From Stenotrophomonas pavanii (GTDB lineage Bacteria > Pseudomonadota > Gammaproteobacteria > Xanthomonadales > Xanthomonadaceae), in assembly GCF_900101175.1 (NCBI RefSeq), contig NZ_FNFQ01000003.1, forward strand, positions 1 to 64,000: 64,000 nt of DNA. Direction: 5' to 3'. Shown piece by piece: positions 53,647 through 63,188 of the stretch. Under the pieces are notes generated by a model. The model was not told where the DNA came from, made no database searches, and was given only the letters and a program-made list of their open reading frames with translations. Position numbers and translations under genes: made by a program. Position 1 is the stretch's first letter. The number at the start of each line of letters is the position of its first letter.

Positions 53647-53734
53647 GCAGAGCCGGCCGCTGGCCGGGCAACGCGTGAAGGTAGAGCCGGCCGCTGGCCG
53701 GCTGTAGGGGGAGCCGGCCAGCGGCCGGCTCTAC
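53647..53734. repeat. Three GTAG/SMAG-like elements
   Basis: GCAGAGCCGGCCGCTGGCC at 53647 (altered head), GTAGAGCCGGCCGCTGGCC at 53681, and the inverted copy ending GGCTCTAC at 53734. These are the GTAGAG version of SMAG. Confidence 0.85.
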
Positions 53735-53753
53735 CCGATGTCCGGACCCGGGG

Positions 53754-55268
53754 TCAGCCCTTCATCGTGCCGGTATCCAGCCAGCGCTGGTGCCACGACA
53801 GCGCTTCCGGCAGCAGGTGCGGGGTGTGCTTGCCGTAGCTTTCGCGGCTGGCACGGTCGAAGTAATCCTGCAGCTGCGGACGGAAATCCGGATGCGCGCA
53901 GTTGTCGATCAGCACCTGCGCGCGCTTGCGCGGGGTCAGGCCGCGCAGGTCGGCCAGGCCCTGTTCGGTGACGATCACCGACACGTCGTGCTCGGTGTGG
54001 TCGACATGGCTGGCCATCGGCACGATCGCCGAGATGGTGCCGTTCTTGGCAGTGGACGGGCTCAGGAACGCCGACAGGAAACCGTTGCGGGCAAAGTCAC
54101 CGGAACCGCCGATGCCGTTCATGATCCGCGTGCCCATCACGTGCGTCGAATTGACGTTGCCGTAGATGTCCACCTCGATCATGCCGTTCATGCCGATGCA
54201 GCCCAGGCGGCGCACCAGTTCGGGATGGTTGGAGATCTCCTGCGTGCGCATGATGATGCGCTCGCGGTAGAAATCGATGTTCTCCTTGAACGTCTCGTTG
54301 GCCTGCGGGCTCAGCGCGAAACCGGTGCACGAGGCGTAGCTCAGCACGCCGTCGCGCAGCAGGTCGAGCATGCCGTCCTGGATCACTTCGGTGAACGCAG
54401 CCAGGTCGCGGAAACCGCTCTTGGCCAGGCCGGCCAGCACGGCGTTGGGGATGTTGCCCACGCCCGACTGCAGCGGCAGCAGGTTCGGCGGCAGGCGGCC
54501 CTTCTTCACTTCGTGCTTGAGGAACTCGATCAGGTGCGAAGCGATCTGCTCGCTGGTCGCATCGATCGGGCTGAACGGGCTGTTGCGGTCCGGGCCGTTG
54601 GTGCGCACCACGGCCACGATCTTGTCCGGGTCGCAGCGCAGCGCGGTGTCGCCGATGCGGTCGTTGGCGTTCACCAGCGGAATCGGCTTGCGGTGCGGCG
54701 GCAGCGCGGTGCCGTAGTAGATGTCATGCATCCCGTCGACGCCGGCCGGCTGCCATTCGTTGACCTCGACGATCACCTTCTTCGCCAGGTCCAGCCAGGT
54801 CTTGTTGTTGCCGACCGAGGTGGAGGGCACCAGCGAGCCATCTTCGCGGATGGCCGAGACTTCGATCACGGCGGTATCGATCTCGCCATAGAAGCCGAAC
54901 CACACGTGCTGGGCGACGTGGCTGAGGTGGATGTCGATGTAATCCAGCTTGCCCTCGTTGATGCGGTTGCGCGCATCCGGATCGCTCTGGAACGGCATGC
55001 GCATGGCGATGCCATCGGCCTTGGCCAGCGCGCCATCCAGTTCCGGCGCAGTGGAGGCGCCGGTCATCAGCTTGATCTGGAAGGGCTGGCCCTGGGCGTG
55101 CACCGCTTCGATGCGGCGGGCCAGTTCGACGGGGACGGCCTTGGGATACCCGGAGCCGGTAAAGCCGCTCATGGCCACGGTTTCACCGGGCTGGATCAGC
55201 GCGGCTGCGGCCTCGGCGGAGACCACGCGGTCACGAAGACGCGCGTTGGCGATGCGATCAACAGACAT
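53754..55268 (-). CDS. Acetyl-CoA hydrolase / succinyl-CoA:acetate CoA-transferase
   Basis: 504 residues of the Cat1/AarC family. Markers are VAMSGFTGSGYPKAVP near the start, the presumed catalytic Glu in FTEVIQDGML (about 290), GCIGMNGMIEVDIYGNVNST and VIVTEQGLADLRGL. It moves CoA between succinyl-CoA and acetate, or hydrolyses acetyl-CoA; the sequence favours the transferase group. ATG 55268. It stands alone, convergent with hglS. A GATAAT on the minus strand (55302-55297) may be its -10. Confidence 0.93.
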   Translation of the reverse strand: MSVDRIANARLRDRVVSAEAAAALIQPGETVAMSGFTGSGYPKAVPVELARRIEAVHAQGQPFQIKLMTGASTAPELDGALAKADGIAMRMPFQSDPDARNRINEGKLDYIDIHLSHVAQHVWFGFYGEIDTAVIEVSAIREDGSLVPSTSVGNNKTWLDLAKKVIVEVNEWQPAGVDGMHDIYYGTALPPHRKPIPLVNANDRIGDTALRCDPDKIVAVVRTNGPDRNSPFSPIDATSEQIASHLIEFLKHEVKKGRLPPNLLPLQSGVGNIPNAVLAGLAKSGFRDLAAFTEVIQDGMLDLLRDGVLSYASCTGFALSPQANETFKENIDFYRERIIMRTQEISNHPELVRRLGCIGMNGMIEVDIYGNVNSTHVMGTRIMNGIGGSGDFARNGFLSAFLSPSTAKNGTISAIVPMASHVDHTEHDVSVIVTEQGLADLRGLTPRKRAQVLIDNCAHPDFRPQLQDYFDRASRESYGKHTPHLLPEALSWHQRWLDTGTMKG

Positions 55269-55299
55269 GACGACAGTGTTTCTGGGGGGAAACCCGATT

Positions 55300-55493
55300 A
55301 TCGGCCATCCTCATCCGTACGGGGGGTTCTACCTTCGTGGAATGGCTTTTCCCCCAGGGGCTCACCCATACCCACCGGTTCTGTTTTGCAGTGCAGCGTG
55401 CAAACTGCTTTCGCAGCCCGCACGATGGCCCTGCATCCCGACGTGGGGGAGGGAGCAGAGCCCGCTGGCAGTTCGCTGCAAGCGGGCTTTTTT
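55300..55493 (+). ncRNA. Possible small RNA ending in a strong terminator
   Basis: A plus-strand terminator at 55459-55493 has no gene before it, since the gene to the left runs the other way. The sequence between contains stable hairpins such as CTGC-TTTC-GCAG and CCCCCAGGGG, and a GGGGGAGGGAG purine tract. This fits an independent small RNA or an attenuated leader of glnE. The 5' end is unknown and no clear promoter was found. The frame that spans it also reads through the REP array and is not a gene. Confidence 0.4.
55459..55493 (+). terminator. Rho-independent terminator with UUCG loop
   Basis: AGCCCGCT and AGCGGGCT enclose an inner GCAG-TTCG-CTGC stem and are followed by TTTTTT. Very stable. 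Confidence 0.9.
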
Positions 55494-55534
55494 ATTGCCT
55501 GTCGCCCCGTATGAATGCGCGGTGCCCATTATCG

Positions 55535-55686
55535 GTAGTGCCGGCCGCTGGCCGGCAACCCCGGCAACCTTCGGCGGGATCAGCGGATCTGCCGGCCAGC
55601 GGCCGGCACTACCGGATCATCGGATCTGCCGGCCAGCGGCCGGCACTACCAGGTCATCGGATCTGCCGGCCAGCGGCCGGCACTAC
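55535..55686. repeat. Four-element SMAG array upstream of glnE
   Basis: One element in GTAG orientation (55535-55558) and three inverted copies at 55590, 55627 and 55664, spaced by exactly 37 bases, so two are tandem duplicates of one with its CGGATC linker. Confidence 0.92.
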
Positions 55687-55726
55687 CGGGTCCGTCGCGT
55701 CCCGGCCGGGTCGATACAATCCGCCC

Positions 55727-58522
55727 ATGACTCTTGCTCCCGCAGACCTGCCCGCCGCCCTGCAGCCCCTTGTCGACCGCGCCCTGGCGCGCCTGGCGCA
55801 GGTCCTGCCCGGGCCCATCCCCACGGAATGGCTGCCGTTGCTGACCCGGCTGGCGGTAGCCAGCGACTTCGCACTGGACACCCTGGTGCGGCAACCGGCG
55901 TTGCTGGCGCAGCTGGCCGCGCCCGGCTGCCCGCCGATCCCGGCCCCGGTGCTCGATCCGCTGCAGCCCAGCGACTGGCCCGCACAGCTGCGGCGCTGGC
56001 GCACCGCCATGTCCTCGCGACTGATCTGGCGTGACCTGGCCGGGCTGGACGACGTGGCGCAGACGCTGGCCGGCGCCACCACCCTGGCCGAGGATTGCCT
56101 GCGGCTGGCGCTGGATGCCCTGCAGCAGGAATTCGCACAGCGCCACGGCGTGGTCCGCGATGGCGACGGTGCCGCGCAGCAGCTGGTGGTGTTCGGCCTC
56201 GGCAAGCTGGGCGGCGGCGAGCTCAACTTCAGTTCCGATATCGATCTGGTCTATGCGTATCCGCAGGGCGGCGAATCCGACGGTCCGCGTGCGCTGGCCG
56301 CCGAAGAGTATTTCGCACGCCTCGGCCAGCGCCTGGCCAAGCTGCTGGACGAAACCACCGTCGATGGCTTCAGCCACCGCGTCGACCTGCGCCTGCGCCC
56401 GTTCGGCAGCGCCGGCCGCGTGGCGCTGTCGTTCGCGGCGATGGACCAGTACTTCCAGCGCGAAGGCCGCGACTGGGAACGCTATGCGTGGCTGAAGGCG
56501 CGCGCGGTCGCCGGCGATATCCAGGCGGGTGAGGCGTGGCTGCAGACCCTGCGCCCGTTCGTGTACCGCCGCTACCTGGATTTCACCGCACTCGACGGCC
56601 TGCGCGAAATGAAGGCGGCGATCACCGCCGAAGTCGCGCGCCGCGAGCTGCACGAAGACATCAAGCGCGGCGCCGGTGGCATCCGCGAAATCGAGTTCCT
56701 GTGCCAGGCGCTGCAGCTGATCCGCGGTGGCCGTGAGCCGGCGCTGCGCGAGCGCCGCCTGCTGGTGGCGCTGGACGCGCTGGTGGCCGGTGGGCAGATC
56801 GCGCCCGAGGATGGCAGCGCGCTGCGCGAGGCCTACCTGTTCCTGCGCCGCCTGGAAAACCGCCTGCAGATGCTGCGCGACGCACAGACCCACGTGCTGC
56901 CCAGCGACGCGCTGGACCGCACGCGCATCGCCGTCGGCCTCGGCTACCCGGACTGGGACGTGCTGCGCGCGGCATTGGCTGTGCAGCAGCAGCGGGTCAG
57001 TACTGAATTCGCCGCGTTGCTGGCCCCGCGCAAGGGCCAGGCCGCGCCCGACGCGCTGGCCAACTACTGGCGCAGCCTGCCCGAAGGCAGTAACGCACCG
57101 CTGCTGGCCGAGGCGGGTTTCCTCGACGCCAATGGTGCCGACCAGTCGCTGCGCGATTTCGCCCAGGGCACCGGCGTGAAGTCCTTGTCCGACGCCGCGC
57201 GTGCACGGCTGGATCGCGTACTGCCGGCGCTGCTGCATGCGGCCACGCGCTCGCCGCAACCCGACGCCGCGCTCAAGCGCGTGCTTGGCCTGCTGCAGGC
57301 CGTGTTGCGCCGGACCAGTTATCTGGCACTGCTGGACGAACAGCCCAGCGCGCTGGCGCGTCTGGTCGATGTGCTGGCGCGCAGCGCGCTGTTGGCCGAG
57401 CGCCTGGCCGCGTATCCGCTGCTGCTGGACGAACTGCTGGATGTGCGCGTGTCCGGTCCGATGCCCGATGCCGCCGGCATGCTGGCCGAATGCCAGCAGG
57501 TGCTGGCGGTCGAAGATCCCGAATCGGCACTGCGCTGGCTCAACGAGACGCGGCTGGCGCTCAGTTTCCGCATGGCGATGGCCACGCTGGACGGTCGCCA
57601 GGGCGCGGTGGACAGCACGCGGCAACTGGCCGAACTGGCACAGGCGGTGGTGGTCACCGTGCTGGCGATGGCCGAGGCGGACATGCGCGCCGCGCACGGC
57701 GCGATTCCCGGTGGCCGCTTCGCGATCATCGGCTACGGCAGCCTCGGTGGCCTCGAACTGGGCTTCGGTTCCGACCTGGACCTGGTGTTCCTGCATGACC
57801 ACCCGGCCGGCGTGGAGGCCAGCGACGGTGCGCGTCCGCTGGAGCCGGGGCGCTGGTATGCGCGGCTCGCGCAGAAGGTGATGGCGCTGCTCGGTGCGGT
57901 CACTGCCGCCGGCCGCCTGTACGACATCGATGTGCGCCTGCGCCCTGACGGCGGCAAGGGGTCGCTGGTATCTTCGCTGGCCAGCTACACCGAGTACCAG
58001 CGCGAGCGTGCGTGGACCTGGGAACACCAGGCGCTGGTGCGTGCGCGGGGCGTGGCCGGCGATGCCAGCCTGCTGGCCCACTTCGAACAGGTGCGTGCAC
58101 AGACGCTGGGGCGCGAGCGCGACATGGCCACGCTGTATGCCGACGTGCTGAAGATGCGCGGCCGCATGCGCACCGAACTGGACCGCAGCGACGCCGCGCG
58201 GCTGGACCTGAAGCAGGGTGCCGGTGGCGTGGTGGACTTGGAATTCCTGCTGCAGACCGGGGTACTCGCGCGCAGCGCGCAGGTGCCGGCGCTGCTGCAG
58301 CCGCGCGACACGCCGTCGTTGATCGATGCGCTGGCGGTCGCCGGTTTCCTGCCCGATGCCACCGCGCAGGCGCTGCATGGTGCGCACGCCACGCTGTTGG
58401 ACGTGGGCCTGGCCTGCACGCTGGACCGCCGCCCGCGACTGGCCCCGACCACGCCGGCGATTGAAGAGGCGTGTGCAGCGATTACGGCGGCGTGCAGAGC
58501 GGCAGAGCTGCCGTTCGCCTGA
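55727..58522 (+). CDS. glnE: Glutamine synthetase adenylyltransferase / adenylyl-removing enzyme
   Basis: 931 residues, the usual length. Two nucleotidyltransferase domains are visible: the N-terminal adenylyl-removase with [20 protein letters not shown] (about 160-180) and the C-terminal adenylyltransferase with [20 protein letters not shown] (about 668-688), each keeping the Asp-x-Asp pair. [13 protein letters not shown] and [13 protein letters not shown] mark the paired helical domains. It switches glutamine synthetase off and on by AMP transfer, under control of PII. ATG 55727 is the family start; the longer open frame runs through the SMAG array. Confidence 0.97.
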   Translation: MTLAPADLPAALQPLVDRALARLAQVLPGPIPTEWLPLLTRLAVASDFALDTLVRQPALLAQLAAPGCPPIPAPVLDPLQPSDWPAQLRRWRTAMSSRLIWRDLAGLDDVAQTLAGATTLAEDCLRLALDALQQEFAQRHGVVRDGDGAAQQLVVFGLGKLGGGELNFSSDIDLVYAYPQGGESDGPRALAAEEYFARLGQRLAKLLDETTVDGFSHRVDLRLRPFGSAGRVALSFAAMDQYFQREGRDWERYAWLKARAVAGDIQAGEAWLQTLRPFVYRRYLDFTALDGLREMKAAITAEVARRELHEDIKRGAGGIREIEFLCQALQLIRGGREPALRERRLLVALDALVAGGQIAPEDGSALREAYLFLRRLENRLQMLRDAQTHVLPSDALDRTRIAVGLGYPDWDVLRAALAVQQQRVSTEFAALLAPRKGQAAPDALANYWRSLPEGSNAPLLAEAGFLDANGADQSLRDFAQGTGVKSLSDAARARLDRVLPALLHAATRSPQPDAALKRVLGLLQAVLRRTSYLALLDEQPSALARLVDVLARSALLAERLAAYPLLLDELLDVRVSGPMPDAAGMLAECQQVLAVEDPESALRWLNETRLALSFRMAMATLDGRQGAVDSTRQLAELAQAVVVTVLAMAEADMRAAHGAIPGGRFAIIGYGSLGGLELGFGSDLDLVFLHDHPAGVEASDGARPLEPGRWYARLAQKVMALLGAVTAAGRLYDIDVRLRPDGGKGSLVSSLASYTEYQRERAWTWEHQALVRARGVAGDASLLAHFEQVRAQTLGRERDMATLYADVLKMRGRMRTELDRSDAARLDLKQGAGGVVDLEFLLQTGVLARSAQVPALLQPRDTPSLIDALAVAGFLPDATAQALHGAHATLLDVGLACTLDRRPRLAPTTPAIEEACAAITAACRAAELPFA

Positions 58523-58549
58523 GTGCCGGATGGCGGAGGACTACAGTTG

Positions 58550-58602
58550 GTAGATGCCAACCTTGGTTGGCATGAATGCAAAGCGCCAACCAAGGTTGGC
58601 AC
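58550..58602. repeat. CCAACC-type GTAG palindrome pair
   Basis: GTAGATGCCAACCTTGGTTGGCA at 58550-58572 and an inverted relative GCGCCAACCAAGGTTGGCAC at 58583-58602. The same body occurs at 238-260. Confidence 0.8.
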
Positions 58603-58620
58603 CTGCCAGAGCAATGGCGG

Positions 58621-59181
58621 TCAGCCAGCCGCGCGCAGCGGCGCCATCTTCCACAACAACGCACGGAACGGGGCCAGCAGGCAGACGCCGATCGCCAGCT
58701 TCACTGCCAGGTCGCCAGCGGCCCAGCTCACCCACGGCAAGGTGGAACCGGCAAACGCGATCGACCAGAAAATGGTGGTGTCCACCGTCGCGCTGCAGGT
58801 GGTGGCCACCATCGGTGCGCGCCACCAGCTGCCACGGCGCAGGCGGTCGAATACGGTGATGTCCAGCAGCTGGGCCACGATGAAGGCCGAGCACGAGGCA
58901 ATGGCGATGCGCGGGGTGGCCACCCAGATCGACAGCAGCACCGCCACCGCGAAGCCGATCCACGCCACCCGGCGCGCCGGGCCCGGGCCGAAGCGACGGT
59001 TGATCAGGTTGCTGACCAGGAACGCGACCGGATAGCTGAAGGCGCCCCAGGTCAGCCAGTCGTTGATCGGGTACTGCACCAGTACGTTGGACAGCAGCAC
59101 CACCGCACCCATGGCCAGTACCGCCAGCACCAGGGCGCGTGGGGTCAGCGGGGCAAACAGAGGGGCAGGACGCACGGACAT
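58621..59181 (-). CDS. yhhQ: YhhQ/VUT-family queuosine precursor transporter
   Basis: 186 residues with six membrane helices. The VUT family is marked by SNVLVQYPI near the start, PVAFLVSNLINRRFGP, IASCSAFIVAQLLDITVFDRLR and the end block IDTTIFWSIAF-like (here VDTTIFWSIAFAG). E. coli YhhQ carries queuosine precursors into the cell. ATG 59181. It is convergent with glnE. The start has no clear Shine-Dalgarno sequence. Confidence 0.9.
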   Translation of the reverse strand: MSVRPAPLFAPLTPRALVLAVLAMGAVVLLSNVLVQYPINDWLTWGAFSYPVAFLVSNLINRRFGPGPARRVAWIGFAVAVLLSIWVATPRIAIASCSAFIVAQLLDITVFDRLRRGSWWRAPMVATTCSATVDTTIFWSIAFAGSTLPWVSWAAGDLAVKLAIGVCLLAPFRALLWKMAPLRAAG

Positions 59182-59256
59182 GGCGAGCCAGGGGGACAAA
59201 GGGGATCGCCCATTATCCGCCCGGCCTGCGGCAAAGCCAAAACCGGTCGTTCAGCT

Positions 59257-59772
59257 TTACAGCGCTTCACTCATCACATCACCGGCGGCATAGGCCGTCG
59301 GCACATAGGCCAGGGTCTGGCCCTGGGCGCTCTTCACGTTCCAGCCGGCACCGGCCTCGGTGGGGTCGAAATGCACCCGTTGCCCGACCACGAAGGCCGC
59401 CGTCGGGTTCTCGCCCTGCGGCTGCACCGGCCAGCGCAGGGTGGCGGTGTGGTCGGCCTTGTCCGGTACCTGCAACTGCACTTGGCGCTCGCCCGTGGGC
59501 GTGGTCTCCACCTTCTTCACTTCCATCGGCGGCAGCGGCACCGCCTTGGTGCGGGTCGCCCTGGCGTTGCGCTCGCTGGCCTTGAACGGTGCCTTGGACA
59601 GTTCGGACAGGCCCATCGACGCCGCCAGCGGCAGCGACAGCACCACGAACGAGGTCACGATCACGCTGGCCTCGCTGCTGTTCAACTGCGGCGCGGCGCC
59701 GGCATGGACGGTGGGCACCAGCAGCGCCGAGAGCAGCAATGCAGTGGCGGGAACGCGCAGGCAACGGAGCAT
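59257..59772 (-). CDS. Exported protein A of a paralogous pair
   Basis: 171 residues. Signal peptide ending at VHA-GAA, a hydrophobic stretch (about 36-56, which may be a membrane helix) and a soluble C-terminal domain. The domain shares a clear pattern with the gene upstream: LPPMEV, TTPTGERQVQL, and VGQRVHFDPTEAGAGW, each with a matching block there. The two genes are 31 bases apart. Family and function not recognised. Confidence 0.8.
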   Translation of the reverse strand: MLRCLRVPATALLLSALLVPTVHAGAAPQLNSSEASVIVTSFVVLSLPLAASMGLSELSKAPFKASERNARATRTKAVPLPPMEVKKVETTPTGERQVQLQVPDKADHTATLRWPVQPQGENPTAAFVVGQRVHFDPTEAGAGWNVKSAQGQTLAYVPTAYAAGDVMSEAL

Positions 59773-59803
59773 GGAGACCTCCTGGTCAGCGTGGGGCGGC
59801 GGC

Positions 59804-60307
59804 TCAGCGCCGGGTGTCAAAGATGTCGCGCGGGCCGGTGGCCTCGGGCAGGTATTCCAGCGGGCGGCCCTGGTTGTCCTTCAGCTGCCAGCCCTGGTCG
59901 TTGCCGGTTGGCTCGAAGTTCACGGTCTGGCCCACGGTGAACTGCACAGCAGGATCGCCGATGCCGCGCGGGTACTGCATCGATGCCGTGTTCTGCGGGT
60001 CGTTGGCATCACGCAGCAGCACTTCGCGGCGGCCGTCGACGGTGGTGGCGATGGCGCTCACCTCCATCTGCGGCAGCTTGATCTGCTGCGGGCGGGCCAG
60101 CGGCCGGCCGGCGTCGGCCGCATCCTGGGCTTCCTTCGCCGCGGCGGCGCGGGCCGAGGCCACCATCTGCGTGGACATTTCCAGGCTCGGTCCCTGCGGG
60201 CCCGGGTCATGGATGATCACGATGCGGCGTTCGGCGTGGGCGGCCGTGGACCAGGCCAGGCCGGTGACGATCACCGTCGACAGTACAGAGGCAAGCAGCG
60301 GACGCAT
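59804..60307 (-). CDS. Exported protein B of a paralogous pair
   Basis: 167 residues. Signal peptide ending at AHA-ERR. The C-terminal domain, LPQMEV, TTVDGRREVLL, VGQTVNFEPTGNDQGW and LEYLP, matches the domain of the next gene. The N-terminal halves differ. It lies 19 bases after the DUF2145 gene. The operon reads DUF2145, protein B, protein A. Function unknown. Confidence 0.8.
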   Translation of the reverse strand: MRPLLASVLSTVIVTGLAWSTAAHAERRIVIIHDPGPQGPSLEMSTQMVASARAAAAKEAQDAADAGRPLARPQQIKLPQMEVSAIATTVDGRREVLLRDANDPQNTASMQYPRGIGDPAVQFTVGQTVNFEPTGNDQGWQLKDNQGRPLEYLPEATGPRDIFDTRR

Positions 60308-60326
60308 GTCGTTCTCCTCAGGGAAA

Positions 60327-61178
60327 TCAGGGGGCGGCGGCGGTGGCACCGGCCACCGGCACATGGGGGATCACCAGTTCCTGCTGCAGCTGGCTGCGCT
60401 GGTGCAGGAAGTCGAACACCGATTCCACCGTCACCACCGAATAGTTGCCGGAGATGCGTTCGCCGGCCGGATGGTCGGTGGTGGTGGCGTTGGCCACGAA
60501 CAGGCGCGCACCCACGCGCTTGCCGAGGCCGATGTGCAGCACGCTGGGCTGGTATTTCTGCTGGCGCAGCCAATGCTGCGCCTGTTCGCGCTTGACGATG
60601 GCCGGCGTGCCTTCGGCCTGCGCCATCGCCGCCGCCAGCACTTCCAGCACCCACTGGTTGGAGTTCTGGTAGTCGGTGGCGAACGGGTAGGCAACCACGT
60701 TGTACTTCGTTTCGTGCAGCGCCTTGGGCTGGATCGAGGGCGACACCAGCATCGCGCGCAGGGCCGCACGCAACGGCGCCGACGGTACGCCAATGCGCAG
60801 GTCGGTATGGCCGCCACTCTCGCCGACAAAGTTGCCCAGGCCCTCGTGGTACAGCTGCGAGCTGTCGGTCTTGCAGCGGTTGAGCAGGTGCATCGCACGC
60901 CAGCGGCCGTCGTCCTCGCGCAGCAGGAAGGCCAGGTGGCTGTGGCGCAGGCCGTAGCGGCTCAGGTCCTGGCCACCGCGCGCGGCGACCACGACGTCCA
61001 CGTCGGGCAGCGCGTCCAGCCGTTCGGCGGTGGTCCAGGCTACGTCCAGCATCGCCGCCTGCGAGGCCACGCTCGGGGAGCGCTCGCGGCAGGCGGTGCT
61101 GTTGGCCCAGGCTGGTGCGGCCAGCAGCAGGCTGGCGATCAGCAGCAGGGCGCCGGGCAGGCGGGAAAAACGATCCAT
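60327..61178 (-). CDS. DUF2145 exported protein
   Basis: 283 residues, signal peptide ending at AWA-NST. The DUF2145 blocks are HSHLAFLLREDDGRWRAMHL, NRCKTDSSQLYHEGL and TDLRIGVPSA. The conserved Cys and His could suggest a Cys protease-like site, but this is not established. ATG 61178 is the start of the signal peptide; the upstream frame is SMAG sequence. It heads the three-gene operon with the paralogous pair. Confidence 0.85.
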   Translation of the reverse strand: MDRFSRLPGALLLIASLLLAAPAWANSTACRERSPSVASQAAMLDVAWTTAERLDALPDVDVVVAARGGQDLSRYGLRHSHLAFLLREDDGRWRAMHLLNRCKTDSSQLYHEGLGNFVGESGGHTDLRIGVPSAPLRAALRAMLVSPSIQPKALHETKYNVVAYPFATDYQNSNQWVLEVLAAAMAQAEGTPAIVKREQAQHWLRQQKYQPSVLHIGLGKRVGARLFVANATTTDHPAGERISGNYSVVTVESVFDFLHQRSQLQQELVIPHVPVAGATAAAP

Positions 61179-61268
61179 GTCGATACCTTCAACGACGGGC
61201 AGGCCCGCGCGCCGATCATACGCTGCTCGGCGCAACGGGCGATCCACGCCCTTGCGCCGCGCAATCGG

Positions 61269-61429
61269 GTCGTGCCGGCCGCTGGCCGGCAACGGCAGGG
61301 TTTGGCAATGCGTGCGGCGTTGCCGGCCAGCGGCCGGCACTACCGTGATGCCAGGTGCAGCGTTGCCGGCCAGCGGCCGGCACTACCGAGATGCCAGGTA
61401 CAGCGTTGCCGGCCAGCGGCCGGCACTAC
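61269..61429. repeat. Four-element SMAG array
   Basis: An altered head copy (GTCGTGCCGGCC...) at 61269 and three inverted copies at 61321, 61364 and 61407, spaced by exactly 43 bases. The last supplies the stop codon of the ELM1-family gene. Confidence 0.92.
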
Positions 61430-62391
61430 CCCAATGCCAGGCGCTGCTTCACTTCCGCCGCCACCCGCGCGGTTTCGCGCAGCGGTTCGATGCGGTCGTA
61501 CTGCCAGTCCAGCCAATGCGGCTGCAAGCGCCCACGCGCGCGCAGCTGGTGCTGGAAGCGCGCCAGGCGGCCCTGCGCGGTACTGGCCAGCGCCACCATC
61601 ACCGGCATGCGCGTGGCGCACGCCTCCGAGAGCAGGTTCACCGAATCGGGCGAGACCACCACGCGGTTGGCCCAGCCGAGCAGGCCACCATAGGGATTGG
61701 TGCCGTCGCCGCCATCGCCCCAGATCACGTGCGGCAGGTCGGCGAATTTCGCGCGCAGGACCTCGGCCAGGGCCGGCGGCGTACGACGCGAGGTCGTTGC
61801 CAGCAGGCTGCCGCCTTCGCTGCGGATCTGCTCGGCCAGCGCCTGGAACACGCCGACCATCGCGGTCTCGTCCCACGGTGCCAGCGGCGTCGGCCCACCG
61901 ACCAGCAGTGCGGTGCGCGGGCCGGGCAGGGTACTGAAGCCGGCGAACGCGGCGCGGCCCCAGGCCAGCCAGTCATCGTCCACCGGGTTGAGGCTGCCGA
62001 GCAGGGTCAGCACGTTGCTGCCGCGCAGGGCATCGTGTTCGGGCACCACCACCACGTCCCAATGGCGGGCGCTGATGCGCGGGTCGAGGATCTGCACCAC
62101 CTGGCTGCCGCGTGCACGCAGCACGCGCAGCGCGCCTGCGGCCTGGCGCCCGCAGCCGATGGCCAGCGCCGGCGCCTCGTTGGCTAGTGACGCAAAGGCC
62201 TCGCCGTAGCCGTTGACATCGCCGGGCAGGCGGCGCGGCGACAGCCAGCGCCAGGGCGCACGCGGTTGCAGGAGCAGCGGTCGGTGGGTGCCCTGGCGCA
62301 GTGCCGAGGCCAGCGCGACCGCCTGGCGGACATTGCCCGCGCGGCCGTCAGTGACCGTCCACGGCGCGCTCGATCGTTTCACCATTGGCAT
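61426..62391 (-). CDS. ELM1/GtrOC1-family protein
   Basis: 321 residues of the mitochondrial-fission ELM1-like family (formerly DUF1022). It opens with WTVTDGRAGNVRQAVALASAL and has LLVGGPTP, TTSRRTPPAL and VVVSPDSVNLLSEACATRMPV, the last typical of a GT-B-like glycosyltransferase fold. In bacteria members often sit near lipopolysaccharide or nucleoside-diphosphate sugar genes; here it stands alone. The stop TAG is supplied by the SMAG element at 61407-61429. Confidence 0.87.
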   Translation of the reverse strand: MPMVKRSSAPWTVTDGRAGNVRQAVALASALRQGTHRPLLLQPRAPWRWLSPRRLPGDVNGYGEAFASLANEAPALAIGCGRQAAGALRVLRARGSQVVQILDPRISARHWDVVVVPEHDALRGSNVLTLLGSLNPVDDDWLAWGRAAFAGFSTLPGPRTALLVGGPTPLAPWDETAMVGVFQALAEQIRSEGGSLLATTSRRTPPALAEVLRAKFADLPHVIWGDGGDGTNPYGGLLGWANRVVVSPDSVNLLSEACATRMPVMVALASTAQGRLARFQHQLRARGRLQPHWLDWQYDRIEPLRETARVAAEVKQRLALG

Positions 62392-62511
62392 TAATTCGTT
62401 TCAGCCCTGCTGGGTGTTGCAACAGTCGCGACACTCTACACTGCGGCTCGTCGTTTCGCCCCGCGCCGCCCGCGGGCACTGACTTCCCTTCGCCGCCCTG
62501 GAGATCCACCG

Positions 62512-63102
62512 ATGTCCCACGCGCTCGACGCCGCCGCCCTCGACCAGCTGTTCCGCACGGCCCGCACCCAGAACGCCTTCCTCGACAAGCCGGTCCCCGA
62601 GAGCCTGCTGAAGGAACTGTACGACCTGGTGAAGTGGGGCCCCACCGCGGCCAACACCACGCCGGCCCGCTTCGTCTTCGTCACCTCGAAGGAGGCCAAG
62701 GACAAGCTGGCCCCGGCGCTGTCCGAAGGCAACCTGGCCAAGACCATGGCCGCGCCGGTCACCGTCATCATCGGTTTCGACCTGGACTTCCACGAGAAGC
62801 TGCCGTACCTGTTCCCGCACACCGATGCCAAGGCCTGGTTCGACGGCCCGCAGCAAGGCCGCCACGAAGCCGCCATCCGCAACGGCAGCCTGCAGGGCGC
62901 CTACCTGATCCTGGCTGCGCGCGCGCTGGGCCTGGATGCCGGCCCGATGTCCGGCTTCGACCCGGCCAAGGTCGACGAAGCCTTCTTCGCCGGCACCTCC
63001 ATCAAGTCGAATTTCCTGGTCAACCTGGGTTACGGTGACCCGGCGGGCCTGTTCCCGCGCCTGCCGCGCCTGTCGTTCGACGAAGCGGCGCGCATCGCGT
63101 AA
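62512..63102 (+). CDS. rutE: RutE/HadB-like nitroreductase (malonic semialdehyde reductase)
   Basis: 196 residues, the length of RutE. FMN-binding nitroreductase features are visible: [16 protein letters not shown] near the start, [16 protein letters not shown], and the end block [16 protein letters not shown]. RutE reduces malonic semialdehyde to 3-hydroxypropanoate in pyrimidine breakdown. The rest of the rut operon is absent, so another short-chain semialdehyde or enal may be the substrate. Confidence 0.9.
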   Translation: MSHALDAAALDQLFRTARTQNAFLDKPVPESLLKELYDLVKWGPTAANTTPARFVFVTSKEAKDKLAPALSEGNLAKTMAAPVTVIIGFDLDFHEKLPYLFPHTDAKAWFDGPQQGRHEAAIRNGSLQGAYLILAARALGLDAGPMSGFDPAKVDEAFFAGTSIKSNFLVNLGYGDPAGLFPRLPRLSFDEAARIA

Positions 63103-63188
63103 GACGCTGTATCGGTTTCGGGCCCGCCGTCGTGCGGCGGGCTCTTGCTGCACCGTGTACCCACCCTACGATCCGGAGAGTTCCTCAG

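Noticed and set aside
55535..55686. SMAG array considered as CRISPR
   Set aside because: Linkers are 14 bases and identical, and the units are known REP palindromes in both orientations.
55646..58387. 913-codon open frame on the minus strand
   Set aside because: It is antisense to glnE, whose two catalytic domains are clear. The composition (Arg, Gln, His, Ala) is that of a shadow frame.
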